From: a virus
Length of the DNA: 30,926 bases
Strand: one strand, 5' to 3'
Virus record (IMG/VR): IMGVR_UViG_3300022839_000061
Span: 1 to 30,926 of that record
A model generated the notes under the pieces. The model saw only the letters and a list, made by a program, of their open reading frames with translations. It did no database searches and was not told the DNA's origin. The position numbers and the translations under genes were made by a program. The stretch's first letter is position 1, and every line of letters starts with the position of its first letter. Shown in pieces: positions 16,073 to 23,616 of this stretch.

Positions 16073-16708
16073 ATGATGAATCCACCCAAAGTGAGAACTG
16101 ACAGACCTATTTTAAATAGTGAAAGAGATTATCAAGAACAAATTATGTTACTTGGTTCTTATTATAAAACAAGGAAACTTTCTCAAGAAATTCCTGTTTT
16201 TATAACACCTAAAGAACAAAGATATATAGATTTTGCATTTATTTATCCTTCAGCTATTCATGCTTTTGAATTGAAAAAAAGAGAAATTAATTTTAAAGAC
16301 GTTAGCGAAAAATTAAAAAATAAAGGATATTGTGAAGCGTTGAGAAATACTTATCCTAAGCGTAAGATAACTTTAACATTTATATCTCCGCGAGATTTTA
16401 CTGTGGATGCAAGAACATTAATTGAAATAAATAATAATGAATTTAATGTTGATGTAAAACATGAAACTTTTTCAACATTTATTTTTAACTTGGTAAAATT
16501 AATGATTTCTGATTCGCCAGAACACACTAAATGGCATTATATAAAAGAATTGAAATTTATTTTTAAAAGGTTTGAAAAAAACCATATTATTCGAACTGTA
16601 AATTATCTTTTACGGGTTTTATCAGAAGTAAGATATAATGCATTATTTCCGCTATACGATAATTTGTATTTTGAAATAAGAAATGAATTATTAGAATTAA
16701 TTAACTAG
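16073..16708 (+). CDS. PD-(D/E)XK nuclease-like protein
   Basis: The 211-residue protein carries a plausible PD-(D/E)XK nuclease core: E17/E22 in the first helix (SERDYQEQIMLLGSYYK), D53 at the start of a strand (YIDFAFI), and E66-L-K68 in the next strand (AIHAFELKKREINF), followed by a helix with K and Y residues (EKLKNKGYCEALRNTY) and a further strand (KITLTFISPRDF). This D-x12-E-x-K spacing is typical of metal-dependent DNA nucleases of the restriction-enzyme fold. The C-terminal part (from about residue 115) is helical and unknown; it may be a recognition or dimerisation part. Two ATGs (16073 and 16076) are possible starts. There is no SD. It has its own promoter and terminator, so it is an independent accessory gene. 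Target and biological role are unknown. Confidence 0.6.
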   Translation: MMNPPKVRTDRPILNSERDYQEQIMLLGSYYKTRKLSQEIPVFITPKEQRYIDFAFIYPSAIHAFELKKREINFKDVSEKLKNKGYCEALRNTYPKRKITLTFISPRDFTVDARTLIEINNNEFNVDVKHETFSTFIFNLVKLMISDSPEHTKWHYIKELKFIFKRFEKNHIIRTVNYLLRVLSEVRYNALFPLYDNLYFEIRNELLELIN

Positions 16709-16742
16709 AAAAAAAAACCCTCAACGTTGAGGGTTTTTTTTT
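16709..16742. terminator. Perfect palindromic bidirectional terminator
   Basis: Nine A, an 8-bp inverted repeat (CCCTCAAC then GTTGAGGG, 16718-16733) and nine T form a perfect 34-base palindrome. It begins directly after the stop of the nuclease-like gene and can terminate transcription from both directions. It also faces the minus-strand gene ending at 16950. Confidence 0.93.
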
Positions 16743-16949
16743 ACAAATATATGTTTTTGCAATTTTAACAGATTGTTCAAGATATTCTGTTTTTGGAGTT
16801 ATTTATTGTAATTACTTAAGGCTTTCAACTTCCTTACGTAAGAACAAATATTATTTAGTAACTTAAGTTTATCTGAAAACTAGTCTAAAATAGCAGGGGC
16901 GGTAGAAGTGTTGATAATACAAGTAAAATAGAAGCAATAATTTTCAAAT
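16743..16949. other. Gene-free spacer between convergent genes
   Basis: No convincing ORF occurs in these 207 bases. They would form the 3' untranslated region of the minus-strand gene before the palindromic terminator. Two short palindromes are visible, CTTACGTAAG (16833-16842) and AACTTAAGTT (16860-16869), along with a small GC-rich patch (GCAGGGGCGGTAG, 16893-16905) that stands out from the AT-rich surroundings. No tRNA cloverleaf could be fitted by eye. A small RNA cannot be excluded. Confidence 0.4.
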
Positions 16950-17537
16950 TTAATTAACAATAAATTGTTTATATTTCTCGTTCATAATTAACCTACTAGT
17001 TTCACAATTAATTTGGTATTGGATTTCTTTTAAAAAAGCAGAATAAAAGAAAAGAGTGTCTTGTTGTTTGTAGTTTCCAACAATATTAATTATTTTATTT
17101 ACATTCGTTTCTTTTAGTTTTAACCAATCTAAATAAGAAATATTCATTTTTAATTTAGAAAATTCGAATACTAAATCAATTTCCTGATCTATGTAGTTTT
17201 TAGAAGATTTTAAAAGTTGTTCATCTGTCATTGGTGTGTATTCTGTTTTTTCTTTTGTTTGTGAGTTTTCTTCATAAATAAAACCAATTGAACAATTAAC
17301 ATTTTTTAAAATATATTTTGTAATATGTTCAGAAGGTTTAATTACTTCTCCTGTAAAAAATATACATTCAATACTATCAATACCTTCTTCTGTGATAAAC
17401 AATTCGTTAAAATTAGTTCTAATTGTTTCTATAGAATTAGCTCTATTTTTTAATCTTGCAAATCTTTTAGATAAAGATATATCCCAATTGTTTACATTAA
17501 TTTTTAATTTCCAATTAGAACGGTTAATTTTATACAT
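16950..17537 (-). CDS. Unknown 195-aa protein on the minus strand
   Basis: The product has a β-rich N-terminal half (NWKLKINVNNWDISLSKRF, then GIDSIECIFFTGEVIKPSEHI and NCSIGFIYEE) and a helical C-terminal half from about residue 105 (TDEQLLKSSKNYIDQEIDLVFEF, then DWLKLKETNVNKIINIVGNYK and FYSAFLKEIQYQINCE). I do not recognise a family. It converges on the nuclease-like gene and shares the palindromic terminator. TATATT (complement of 17565-17570) ends 28 bases before its ATG and could be its -10. Opposite orientation to every virion gene marks it as accessory. Virion-chaperone or regulatory roles are both possible. Confidence 0.65.
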   Translation of the reverse strand: MYKINRSNWKLKINVNNWDISLSKRFARLKNRANSIETIRTNFNELFITEEGIDSIECIFFTGEVIKPSEHITKYILKNVNCSIGFIYEENSQTKEKTEYTPMTDEQLLKSSKNYIDQEIDLVFEFSKLKMNISYLDWLKLKETNVNKIINIVGNYKQQDTLFFYSAFLKEIQYQINCETSRLIMNEKYKQFIVN

Positions 17538-17564
17538 AACAGTGGTTAGCCAATCAATCCTTTA

Positions 17565-17576
17565 AATATAGATAAT
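17565..17576. promoter_or_regulatory. Back-to-back -10-like hexamers between divergent genes
   Basis: GATAAT (17571-17576, + strand) ends 26 bases before the spike-type gene ATG at 17602. TATATT (complement of 17565-17570) ends 28 bases before the minus-strand gene ATG at 17537. Each matches TATAAT at 5/6. No clear -35 is seen for either, so the evidence is position plus hexamer. Confidence 0.4.
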
Positions 17577-17601
17577 AAAAGCATACTTATAACATAACTC
17601 A

Positions 17602-19575
17602 ATGGAAATTAATACAGTTTATAATCACTATAGAAATAACAAGAATACTCAGTTAAATAATTATACAGCTAGAGCCCTACCAGCAAGTGGTCCAATTCAA
17701 GGCTACATAGCTAGTGTATCTAAGTTAGATGCAATAACTGATTCTTACAAAGTGATTATTCCAAGTATGAATAACGCCATTGTAGATCATGTACCTAGAA
17801 GACAAAGTGATGGTTTGGTTGGTGCAAATGGTGTAGGAACAAAACCAATACCTTTAAGACCAGGACAACCTGTTTTAATTGAATATTTAAGTAGAACTAA
17901 GACACCTATTATTACAGGAAGTTTATTTCTTAATGGTAATTTAGATATTTGGAAAGAAGGAAAAGTTCCGTCTATTGATTCTAAAAGTGAGTTTAGTAAT
18001 AATGCATTATTTAATGTTCCCACACATCCAGTTTCTTTATCTTATGGTGGGTTTACAAGTTTATCAGTTGAACCTTTAACTATAAGAAGTAAGTCTCCTA
18101 ATCAACCATTTGAGTCTCCTTCTTCAATAGAGATTCCAGGTAATTGGGAAGTAAAAACAGAACAAGGTGATACATTTTCTGGTACTGTAGGTAAAAATGT
18201 TAATTTTGGTACAAGTAAAACAAATGTGGCATCTGGAACTAGAAGTAGTTTAGCTGATGTTCCAATTGATAATGCACTTAATACTATAACTACATTTGAA
18301 GTATTTGTTAATAGAGAGACAGATAGATGGTTTAGTTTTGTTGCAGGACAAATGATACCAAAATCTATAAGACCACATATACCAAACGAACTAACAGATT
18401 CTTTTTTTAAACCAGTATCTCAAAAATTAAATCAAGTTCTTTCCTTTATAGAAAAAGCTTCTAATCAGTCTAGACAACAACTTAATTTTTTACAAAGAGA
18501 TTTATTACCTAAAGTTAAAAATGCAACTGATGCGTGGGGTGAACATAATATTCCAAAAACTCTTACATCTATTGGATCTATTTTTGGACTAACTAATAGT
18601 TTTGATGTAAAAATAAATTTTTCTACAGGAGTTCCAAGTATTGATAGGTATATTAACACTCAAGCTAATGCTTTGGTTAACGAAGTATTAATTGATCTAG
18701 GATTAAATAATTACGTTGACTTATTAACTTTTAATCACAATGTACCAAGTATTATTACTGGCAAACAACCACTTCCATTATCTATGGAAAATGGTATGAT
18801 ATTTGGTGGTCTTATTGGAAGAACAGCGTCTTTTAATCCTAGTAATCAATCTTTATCAGCATTACCAATTGATTTAATTACAGGACCTTATACATATGAG
18901 GTTGCTGATATAGAAAGACCTACAAGAGTTGAAGGTATAATGCCTTTTAAATTAGTTCATCATACCTTAAATAATATTGACTTTACAAAAGAACCACATA
19001 AAGCATTAGCATCGTTGCTAACAAAGTACGGAGTTCCTAATGCTGAATATTTGACAGATTCTTTAAAAGAATTAATGGATACAGGTTCTTTACAAAGTAT
19101 ATTAAAAATATTATTATCTGTTGGTAATTCTGAAGATAAATTATTATTAGCAACGTTAGCTAACTTTTTTATTAAAGATGTTGATTTAATATTAGATATT
19201 ATTTATGAAACAACATCGTCAATGCCTTTAATATCTTCATGTCCTGCTATAGACCAGGAAGTAAGATTAGTTTTAACACAAGCACAAGAAGGAAATATAG
19301 CTGAAATTAATAATAATTTTAGAACTTATTATGGATTAGATGATTTGAATATAATTAAATTAGTTACGGATACAACAAAATTACAAAATTATTTAAACAA
19401 TACTACAGATTTAAGAGGTATTGTTGATACATTGTTTAATAAAGACATATTAGGATTTTTAGTTGAAGTAATTTATTTAACTACTGGAAATGATTTAAAC
19501 CAATTACAATTTACTAAAGACGAATTATCATACTGGTTGAATCAAGTGTTGTTAAAAAAAGTAATGGGAGCTTAA
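17602..19575 (+). CDS. Baseplate spike/hub-associated protein with N-terminal OB-fold-like domain
   Basis: Residues about 30-112 of this 657-residue protein resemble the OB-fold of phage spike proteins (gp5/gpV/VgrG type): GPIQGYIASVSKLDAITDSYKVIIPSM, an H-V-P-R-x-S segment, a glycine-rich linker, then IPLRPGQPVLIEYLSRTKTPIITGSLF. The pattern is strand, 'G..V...P', 'P.G..VLI.y' and 'P.I.G.l'. In spikes this domain sits on the hub beneath the tube. The remaining 540 residues are unknown: a β-rich stretch to about 240 and a helical stretch with coiled-coil character (QKLNQVLSFIEKASNQSRQQLNFLQ), ending in long helices. No lysozyme or β-helix tip is evident. It opens the dense baseplate operon that continues to the right edge. 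Spike-complex function is likely; exact homology is not. Confidence 0.6.
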   Translation: MEINTVYNHYRNNKNTQLNNYTARALPASGPIQGYIASVSKLDAITDSYKVIIPSMNNAIVDHVPRRQSDGLVGANGVGTKPIPLRPGQPVLIEYLSRTKTPIITGSLFLNGNLDIWKEGKVPSIDSKSEFSNNALFNVPTHPVSLSYGGFTSLSVEPLTIRSKSPNQPFESPSSIEIPGNWEVKTEQGDTFSGTVGKNVNFGTSKTNVASGTRSSLADVPIDNALNTITTFEVFVNRETDRWFSFVAGQMIPKSIRPHIPNELTDSFFKPVSQKLNQVLSFIEKASNQSRQQLNFLQRDLLPKVKNATDAWGEHNIPKTLTSIGSIFGLTNSFDVKINFSTGVPSIDRYINTQANALVNEVLIDLGLNNYVDLLTFNHNVPSIITGKQPLPLSMENGMIFGGLIGRTASFNPSNQSLSALPIDLITGPYTYEVADIERPTRVEGIMPFKLVHHTLNNIDFTKEPHKALASLLTKYGVPNAEYLTDSLKELMDTGSLQSILKILLSVGNSEDKLLLATLANFFIKDVDLILDIIYETTSSMPLISSCPAIDQEVRLVLTQAQEGNIAEINNNFRTYYGLDDLNIIKLVTDTTKLQNYLNNTTDLRGIVDTLFNKDILGFLVEVIYLTTGNDLNQLQFTKDELSYWLNQVLLKKVMGA

Positions 19576-19576
19576 T

Positions 19577-20812
19577 ATGACTGAATTAAAAGGGTTTTAC
19601 GGAGTTAATTTATTTATAGATCAAAATGAACTTAGATTTGGAGCTATTGATCAAGAAAAAAGTTTATTTCAACGACATTTTAATAGACAAATATTGCAGT
19701 CTCACATACGTTTACTACAAATTCAAAATCATTATGCTAATAGTTACTTATCGTCTTCTGATCCAACTGTAGGTCAAGTAAAAGATTTACTGTTTTCATT
19801 AGCTATTAATTTTTCTTTAAGATCTTCTCAATGTGTAGACAGGTCTAACACAAAATTAACAACTCATGCTAATAGGTTTTGGAAGTCTGCATATGGAACG
19901 GATTTTGCTAGTTACATTTTTTCAGATTCTGATGTAAAAGATTATGATGGTTTTGGTGGAGTTGTTGGTTCTGTTGCTTATAGTTTTATTAATACAGAAC
20001 TTAATTTTAATAATCCTAATTTAACTCCGAACAAACCTATTACTTTATTAAAATATTATCTAGATTCTTTTTGGACACAAAATAATATTAATTTTACTTC
20101 AAACCCTAGAATAAAAAATTATCAATTATTATCTAGAATATTTTCGTCTTCATTGCCGTTAGAACAAATAGAACAAATATTAAATTCTATATATTTTAAA
20201 TTAACTCAAAATTTAGAACCAGAGGAAAAGCCTATATATTATCTTATGAGACGAACAATGATTAATAATAATCACTGGCTTAATTTAAGACAACGTTTTA
20301 TTATGGGAGAAATTTCACCAGAATTATTAAAAATATTAAAAACATTTATTCTTCAATCTAATCAATCAGATTATTTTGGTTTAGAAATAATTAATATATT
20401 AGATTTAGAAAGAATTTCTAACAACATTTTGAAAGAAAGCCAACCAGGAGGATTTGTTTTATACTACTTAGCTTTCGCTGTTCAAGGTTTGATTGAAGCT
20501 GCCATAAGACTTTCAAGCTTAAGTGATGATAATTTAAATACTTCTTTTCGAGTATGGTGTAGTCAAATAACAAACAAAGAAATTAAACTAAAATTAATAA
20601 GTGATTTATATACAACAATAGATGCTTTTGATTGTTTGTCATTATTTAATTCTATTGAGGAAGCAAAAGAATTTTCGTACAAAATCTATTTATTAGCTGT
20701 ACAACTTTTACCTCAAGAAGAATTTAATACAAAAGACACTAGATTACTTAAATTTATAGATTTTAATAGAAATGAACCAATAAAAGTAGGAGATTTACAA
20801 GTAGATGTTTAG
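19577..20812 (+). CDS. Unknown baseplate-operon protein (411 aa)
   Basis: A good SD (GGGAG at 19566-19570, 6 bases from the ATG) precedes this gene, which starts one base after the previous stop. The protein is mainly helical, with leucine/isoleucine and aromatic-rich segments such as SHIRLLQIQNHYANSYL, VKDLLFSLAINFSLR and a long C-terminal helical run (GGFVLYYLAFAVQGLIEAAIRL). It has no signal peptide and no clear transmembrane block. I do not recognise a family. Its 3' end overlaps the next gene by 8 bases. Placement between the OB-fold spike-type gene and the gp25-like gene makes a baseplate structural or assembly role likely. Confidence 0.6.
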   Translation: MTELKGFYGVNLFIDQNELRFGAIDQEKSLFQRHFNRQILQSHIRLLQIQNHYANSYLSSSDPTVGQVKDLLFSLAINFSLRSSQCVDRSNTKLTTHANRFWKSAYGTDFASYIFSDSDVKDYDGFGGVVGSVAYSFINTELNFNNPNLTPNKPITLLKYYLDSFWTQNNINFTSNPRIKNYQLLSRIFSSSLPLEQIEQILNSIYFKLTQNLEPEEKPIYYLMRRTMINNNHWLNLRQRFIMGEISPELLKILKTFILQSNQSDYFGLEIINILDLERISNNILKESQPGGFVLYYLAFAVQGLIEAAIRLSSLSDDNLNTSFRVWCSQITNKEIKLKLISDLYTTIDAFDCLSLFNSIEEAKEFSYKIYLLAVQLLPQEEFNTKDTRLLKFIDFNRNEPIKVGDLQVDV

Positions 20813-22460
20813 TACAGTTTCTAAAAAATTTGAACCATCTTTTCAAAATATAATTAACGTAGAAGATTCTTCTTTTATTAGAGTATCTACGTTTAACAAT
20901 GTGGACGTAGCACTTGTTACTAATTTTGATAATGCGTTTTATAATGTAGAATTAATTTCTAATAACTCAGTAGTTTTTTCTTCCAATGAAATATCAATTA
21001 CTGCAACATTAACTGGAAGAGATGGAAATCTTTTATCTAATGTTCCATTAGTATTAAGAGTACTAACAGATTCTACTAATCCAAGTATTCAAAGAATTCA
21101 AGCACCATTTGCAATAACAAATAATGCTGGTATAGCAAAATTTAAAGTTAATTTTTATCTATTTAATTTTTTAACAAAGATTAATGTATGTGCTTATCCA
21201 ATTCTTGCCAATGATTATGGTTCATTAATTCCATTTATATCTTCAAGTCCACCTTTTGAAAAAACTAGTAATATTATTCAGTTGATATTATCTAATTTAA
21301 CATCAGAAAATATCAACTTAGAAAACGAAAGAACAAAAGAATTAGAAAATAATACATTTTATTCTTCTGCTTTAAACACTCTTAAGCAAGGTTTAAATCA
21401 ATACTTTAGTGATGAAACAGTAAACCAAAGTGTACGCGATAAAACGCCATCTGGTGGATCTGGCAATAGCATTTATTCTAGTTTAAATGTAACTAATCCA
21501 GAATTGCAAAGCCCGTATCATCAAGATATATTGTCTACTAAAACTTTGCAAGGATTTACAAAAATTGCTACTGATAGACTTTCAACTTGGAGTACAGATT
21601 TATTAAAAAATGTCCATTTTGAATCAGACACCTCAGAAGTTGGAGTTGTTAATACAGTATTACAAACTGTTCAAGCAACTTTTCCATCGTTAAATCTTAG
21701 CGTTGTTCCTTATAAAAAGTTTGTTTCAGAATCAGGAAAAGTTACTGCTACTGCTTTAAAATCTAATTTAGCAGATTATAGCCAAGGTAACGAAGTTGAA
21801 AGAAATGGAGGGACTAAACAATTTGAAACAAATCAATTTAGAGTTCAGGCATCTACTTTTTCATCATTTGATTCTCCTGTAATAAATCTTACAAGTCAAC
21901 AACAAATTGTTCAATCTAAATTTAATCATACTCAATCTGATTTAATTCAACAATCTTCTTTACAGTCTTGGGCAAGAGCTGAAGATACTATGTCACAAAT
22001 GTCTTCTAATAGAATTATTGTTACTAGTAAATGTAAAACTGATTATGCAGCTAATGTACAAGAAATATATGGTGGAACGGTAAGATATCAAGATTCTTTA
22101 TGGAATCAAGTTGGACAAAATTCTCAACAGACTGTAAGTGATGTATCAGCAAGTACTGGTACAGGATATGGTTCTAGTATGAATGTTGCAACAAATGATT
22201 ATAATGTTGTTAGTAAACAAGGTACAGTAAAAATTCAAGCAGCTAGCAAAGTTTTCATTACAGGATCTATGACTTTTATTAATTCTCCAGGAGGAAGTTT
22301 AGGGACATCTTTGAAATCATTTACTAAAATTCCTATTCCAAAACCTTATAGTAAAGTTGAAGGAAATCAACCAGGTGGGAAAGTTCAAAATAATAACGAT
22401 ACTCCTGAAGCTCCTATAACTATTGCTGGTCCTCAAATATCAAATCAGGATGTATTTTAA
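20805..22460 (+). CDS. Baseplate-operon protein with bacterial Ig-like domain
   Basis: Residues about 45-130 look like an invasin/Big_1-type Ig-like domain: NNSVVFSSNEISITATLTGRDGN, then VPLVLRVLTDS and ITNNAGIAKFKVNFYLFN, matching the pattern 'I.ata.l.d..G....v.v.......T...G.A.f.v'. The rest of the 551 residues is Ser/Thr/Gln/Asn-rich, with a collagen-free, fibre-like composition, and ends in a β-rich segment (QGTVKIQAASKVFITGSMTF) followed by a Pro/Gly-rich tail. Spike or fibre proteins with repetitive β-structure often look like this. Its start lies inside the previous gene with AGGAG 12 bases before the ATG. I do not name the exact role: a spike component, tail-surface adhesin or chaperoned baseplate part are all possible. 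Confidence 0.55.
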   Translation: MFSTVSKKFEPSFQNIINVEDSSFIRVSTFNNVDVALVTNFDNAFYNVELISNNSVVFSSNEISITATLTGRDGNLLSNVPLVLRVLTDSTNPSIQRIQAPFAITNNAGIAKFKVNFYLFNFLTKINVCAYPILANDYGSLIPFISSSPPFEKTSNIIQLILSNLTSENINLENERTKELENNTFYSSALNTLKQGLNQYFSDETVNQSVRDKTPSGGSGNSIYSSLNVTNPELQSPYHQDILSTKTLQGFTKIATDRLSTWSTDLLKNVHFESDTSEVGVVNTVLQTVQATFPSLNLSVVPYKKFVSESGKVTATALKSNLADYSQGNEVERNGGTKQFETNQFRVQASTFSSFDSPVINLTSQQQIVQSKFNHTQSDLIQQSSLQSWARAEDTMSQMSSNRIIVTSKCKTDYAANVQEIYGGTVRYQDSLWNQVGQNSQQTVSDVSASTGTGYGSSMNVATNDYNVVSKQGTVKIQAASKVFITGSMTFINSPGGSLGTSLKSFTKIPIPKPYSKVEGNQPGGKVQNNNDTPEAPITIAGPQISNQDVF

Positions 22461-23140
22461 TGGAATCACATGAATTGCCCTATGATAATAAACAATATTT
22501 ACTACCTTTAAATATTTTTAACTTAACATTTAATAAGTTTTTAATATTAACAACTAACACAATTAGAGTTGATATTACTAATGCACCTTCTTATTTAGAA
22601 TTTGTTGTTGGTAATAATTTAGTATTTTTTAATTCAAACAATGTCGAAATTTTAAAAGGGATTATAATAAACGAAGATAAAATTAATAGGAATATTATTG
22701 TTTTAGTAGAAGTTTGGGATGAAACAATCACTTACGCAAAATATGCTAGAGTTTGGACACTCTTTCAAGAATCCATTGATTTCATTCAACCTTTAGATAA
22801 TTATCTTCAATATGCTTCTAGTCCAGATCCATCAATATTAGACATTTCTATAAACGTTAATACTCCTCATTCTGCAGGATTAATAGGATGGACATTATCG
22901 TATAAGAATAATGATAATTTTATTGAAGTATTGAAGGGTAACGACTTGTTAACAAACGGTCGGATATATGTAGAATTTAATGATTATTCTTTTAAACAAG
23001 GGACTTATTTAATAAAAGCTACAAGATACGATAATTTAATGTTTCCTATTAAATCTGATTCAAGAATTATACCTATATTTCAAACAAGTAAATTTATTAT
23101 TGTCTCTGAATATTCTCAATACGCTTCTTTAAATCTGTGA
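22460..23140 (+). CDS. Unknown 226-aa baseplate-operon protein
   Basis: The ATG overlaps the preceding stop by one base (TAATG), with AGGA 9 bases upstream. The protein is β-rich: YLLPLNIFNLTFNKFLIL, SYLEFVVGNNLVFFNSNN, NIIVLVEVWDETITYAKYARVW and YLIKATRYDNLMFPI. It resembles an immunoglobulin-like or jelly-roll β-sandwich in general appearance, but I do not recognise a family. The stop (TGA 23138-23140) overlaps the GTG start of the gp25-like gene. Its place immediately before gp25 and J suggests a structural part of the inner baseplate. Confidence 0.5.
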   Translation: MESHELPYDNKQYLLPLNIFNLTFNKFLILTTNTIRVDITNAPSYLEFVVGNNLVFFNSNNVEILKGIIINEDKINRNIIVLVEVWDETITYAKYARVWTLFQESIDFIQPLDNYLQYASSPDPSILDISINVNTPHSAGLIGWTLSYKNNDNFIEVLKGNDLLTNGRIYVEFNDYSFKQGTYLIKATRYDNLMFPIKSDSRIIPIFQTSKFIIVSEYSQYASLNL

Positions 23141-23616
23141 CATATTCTTTTTCCAAATACGAACAACAAGGTATATCTACACGATCAAATGCTGCATCTG
23201 GTGTGGATATTTTTCTGGCAGAAATGGGAGATATTGAGGTAGTAAACGGAGATTTTAGGCTAGTTAAAGGAAATACTAATATTGTAAAAGCTTTTCTTAG
23301 AAGACTTAATACTCCTCCTTATGGATATAAAAGATTTATGAGAACTTTTACTGGTATTACAGAAATTGGCGAAACTTATGGAAATGATATGTATTTTTAC
23401 TTATCTGCTCCCATTACTACGTTAAGCTTAGAAAGTATATTAAAAGCTTTGGAAGAAGCAGCAAGAGAAGATCAAAGAATAGAAGTTATGGATATCGGTG
23501 TTGCTTTTAAATCTATTAATCAAGTTTACATACAAAAATTTAAGTATATTATTAAGGGCGAAGATGAACTAAGATCTTTAAGCTTAGTTTTAGATAATGG
23601 AATAAATAATGTTTAA
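23137..23616 (+). CDS. gp25/gpW-like baseplate wedge protein
   Basis: The 159-residue protein matches the GPW/gp25 baseplate family: GVDIFLAEMGDIEVVNGDFRLVKGNTNIVKAFLRRLNTPPYGYKRF near residues 22-67, corresponding to the family pattern 'DI.l...gD...v.G..ni.qal..rL.T..G'. It ends with a ferredoxin-like strand-helix-strand region (LKALEEAAREDQRIEVMDI). These wedge proteins contact the sheath and nucleate its assembly. Translation starts at GTG (23137), which overlaps the upstream TGA; an ATG start is not available at the right place. Overlap with the next gene is 8 bases. It is immediately followed by the J/gp6-like wedge, the usual neighbour. Confidence 0.85.
   Translation: MTYSFSKYEQQGISTRSNAASGVDIFLAEMGDIEVVNGDFRLVKGNTNIVKAFLRRLNTPPYGYKRFMRTFTGITEIGETYGNDMYFYLSAPITTLSLESILKALEEAAREDQRIEVMDIGVAFKSINQVYIQKFKYIIKGEDELRSLSLVLDNGINNV

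Noticed and set aside
15045-16708. RHH gene and nuclease-like gene as a classical toxin-antitoxin operon
   Set aside because: They are separated by a strong terminator and a separate promoter, and neither size nor sequence matches a known toxin-antitoxin family.
16893-16905. GC-rich patch as part of a tRNA
   Set aside because: No acceptor stem, anticodon arm or T-arm could be fitted around it on either strand.
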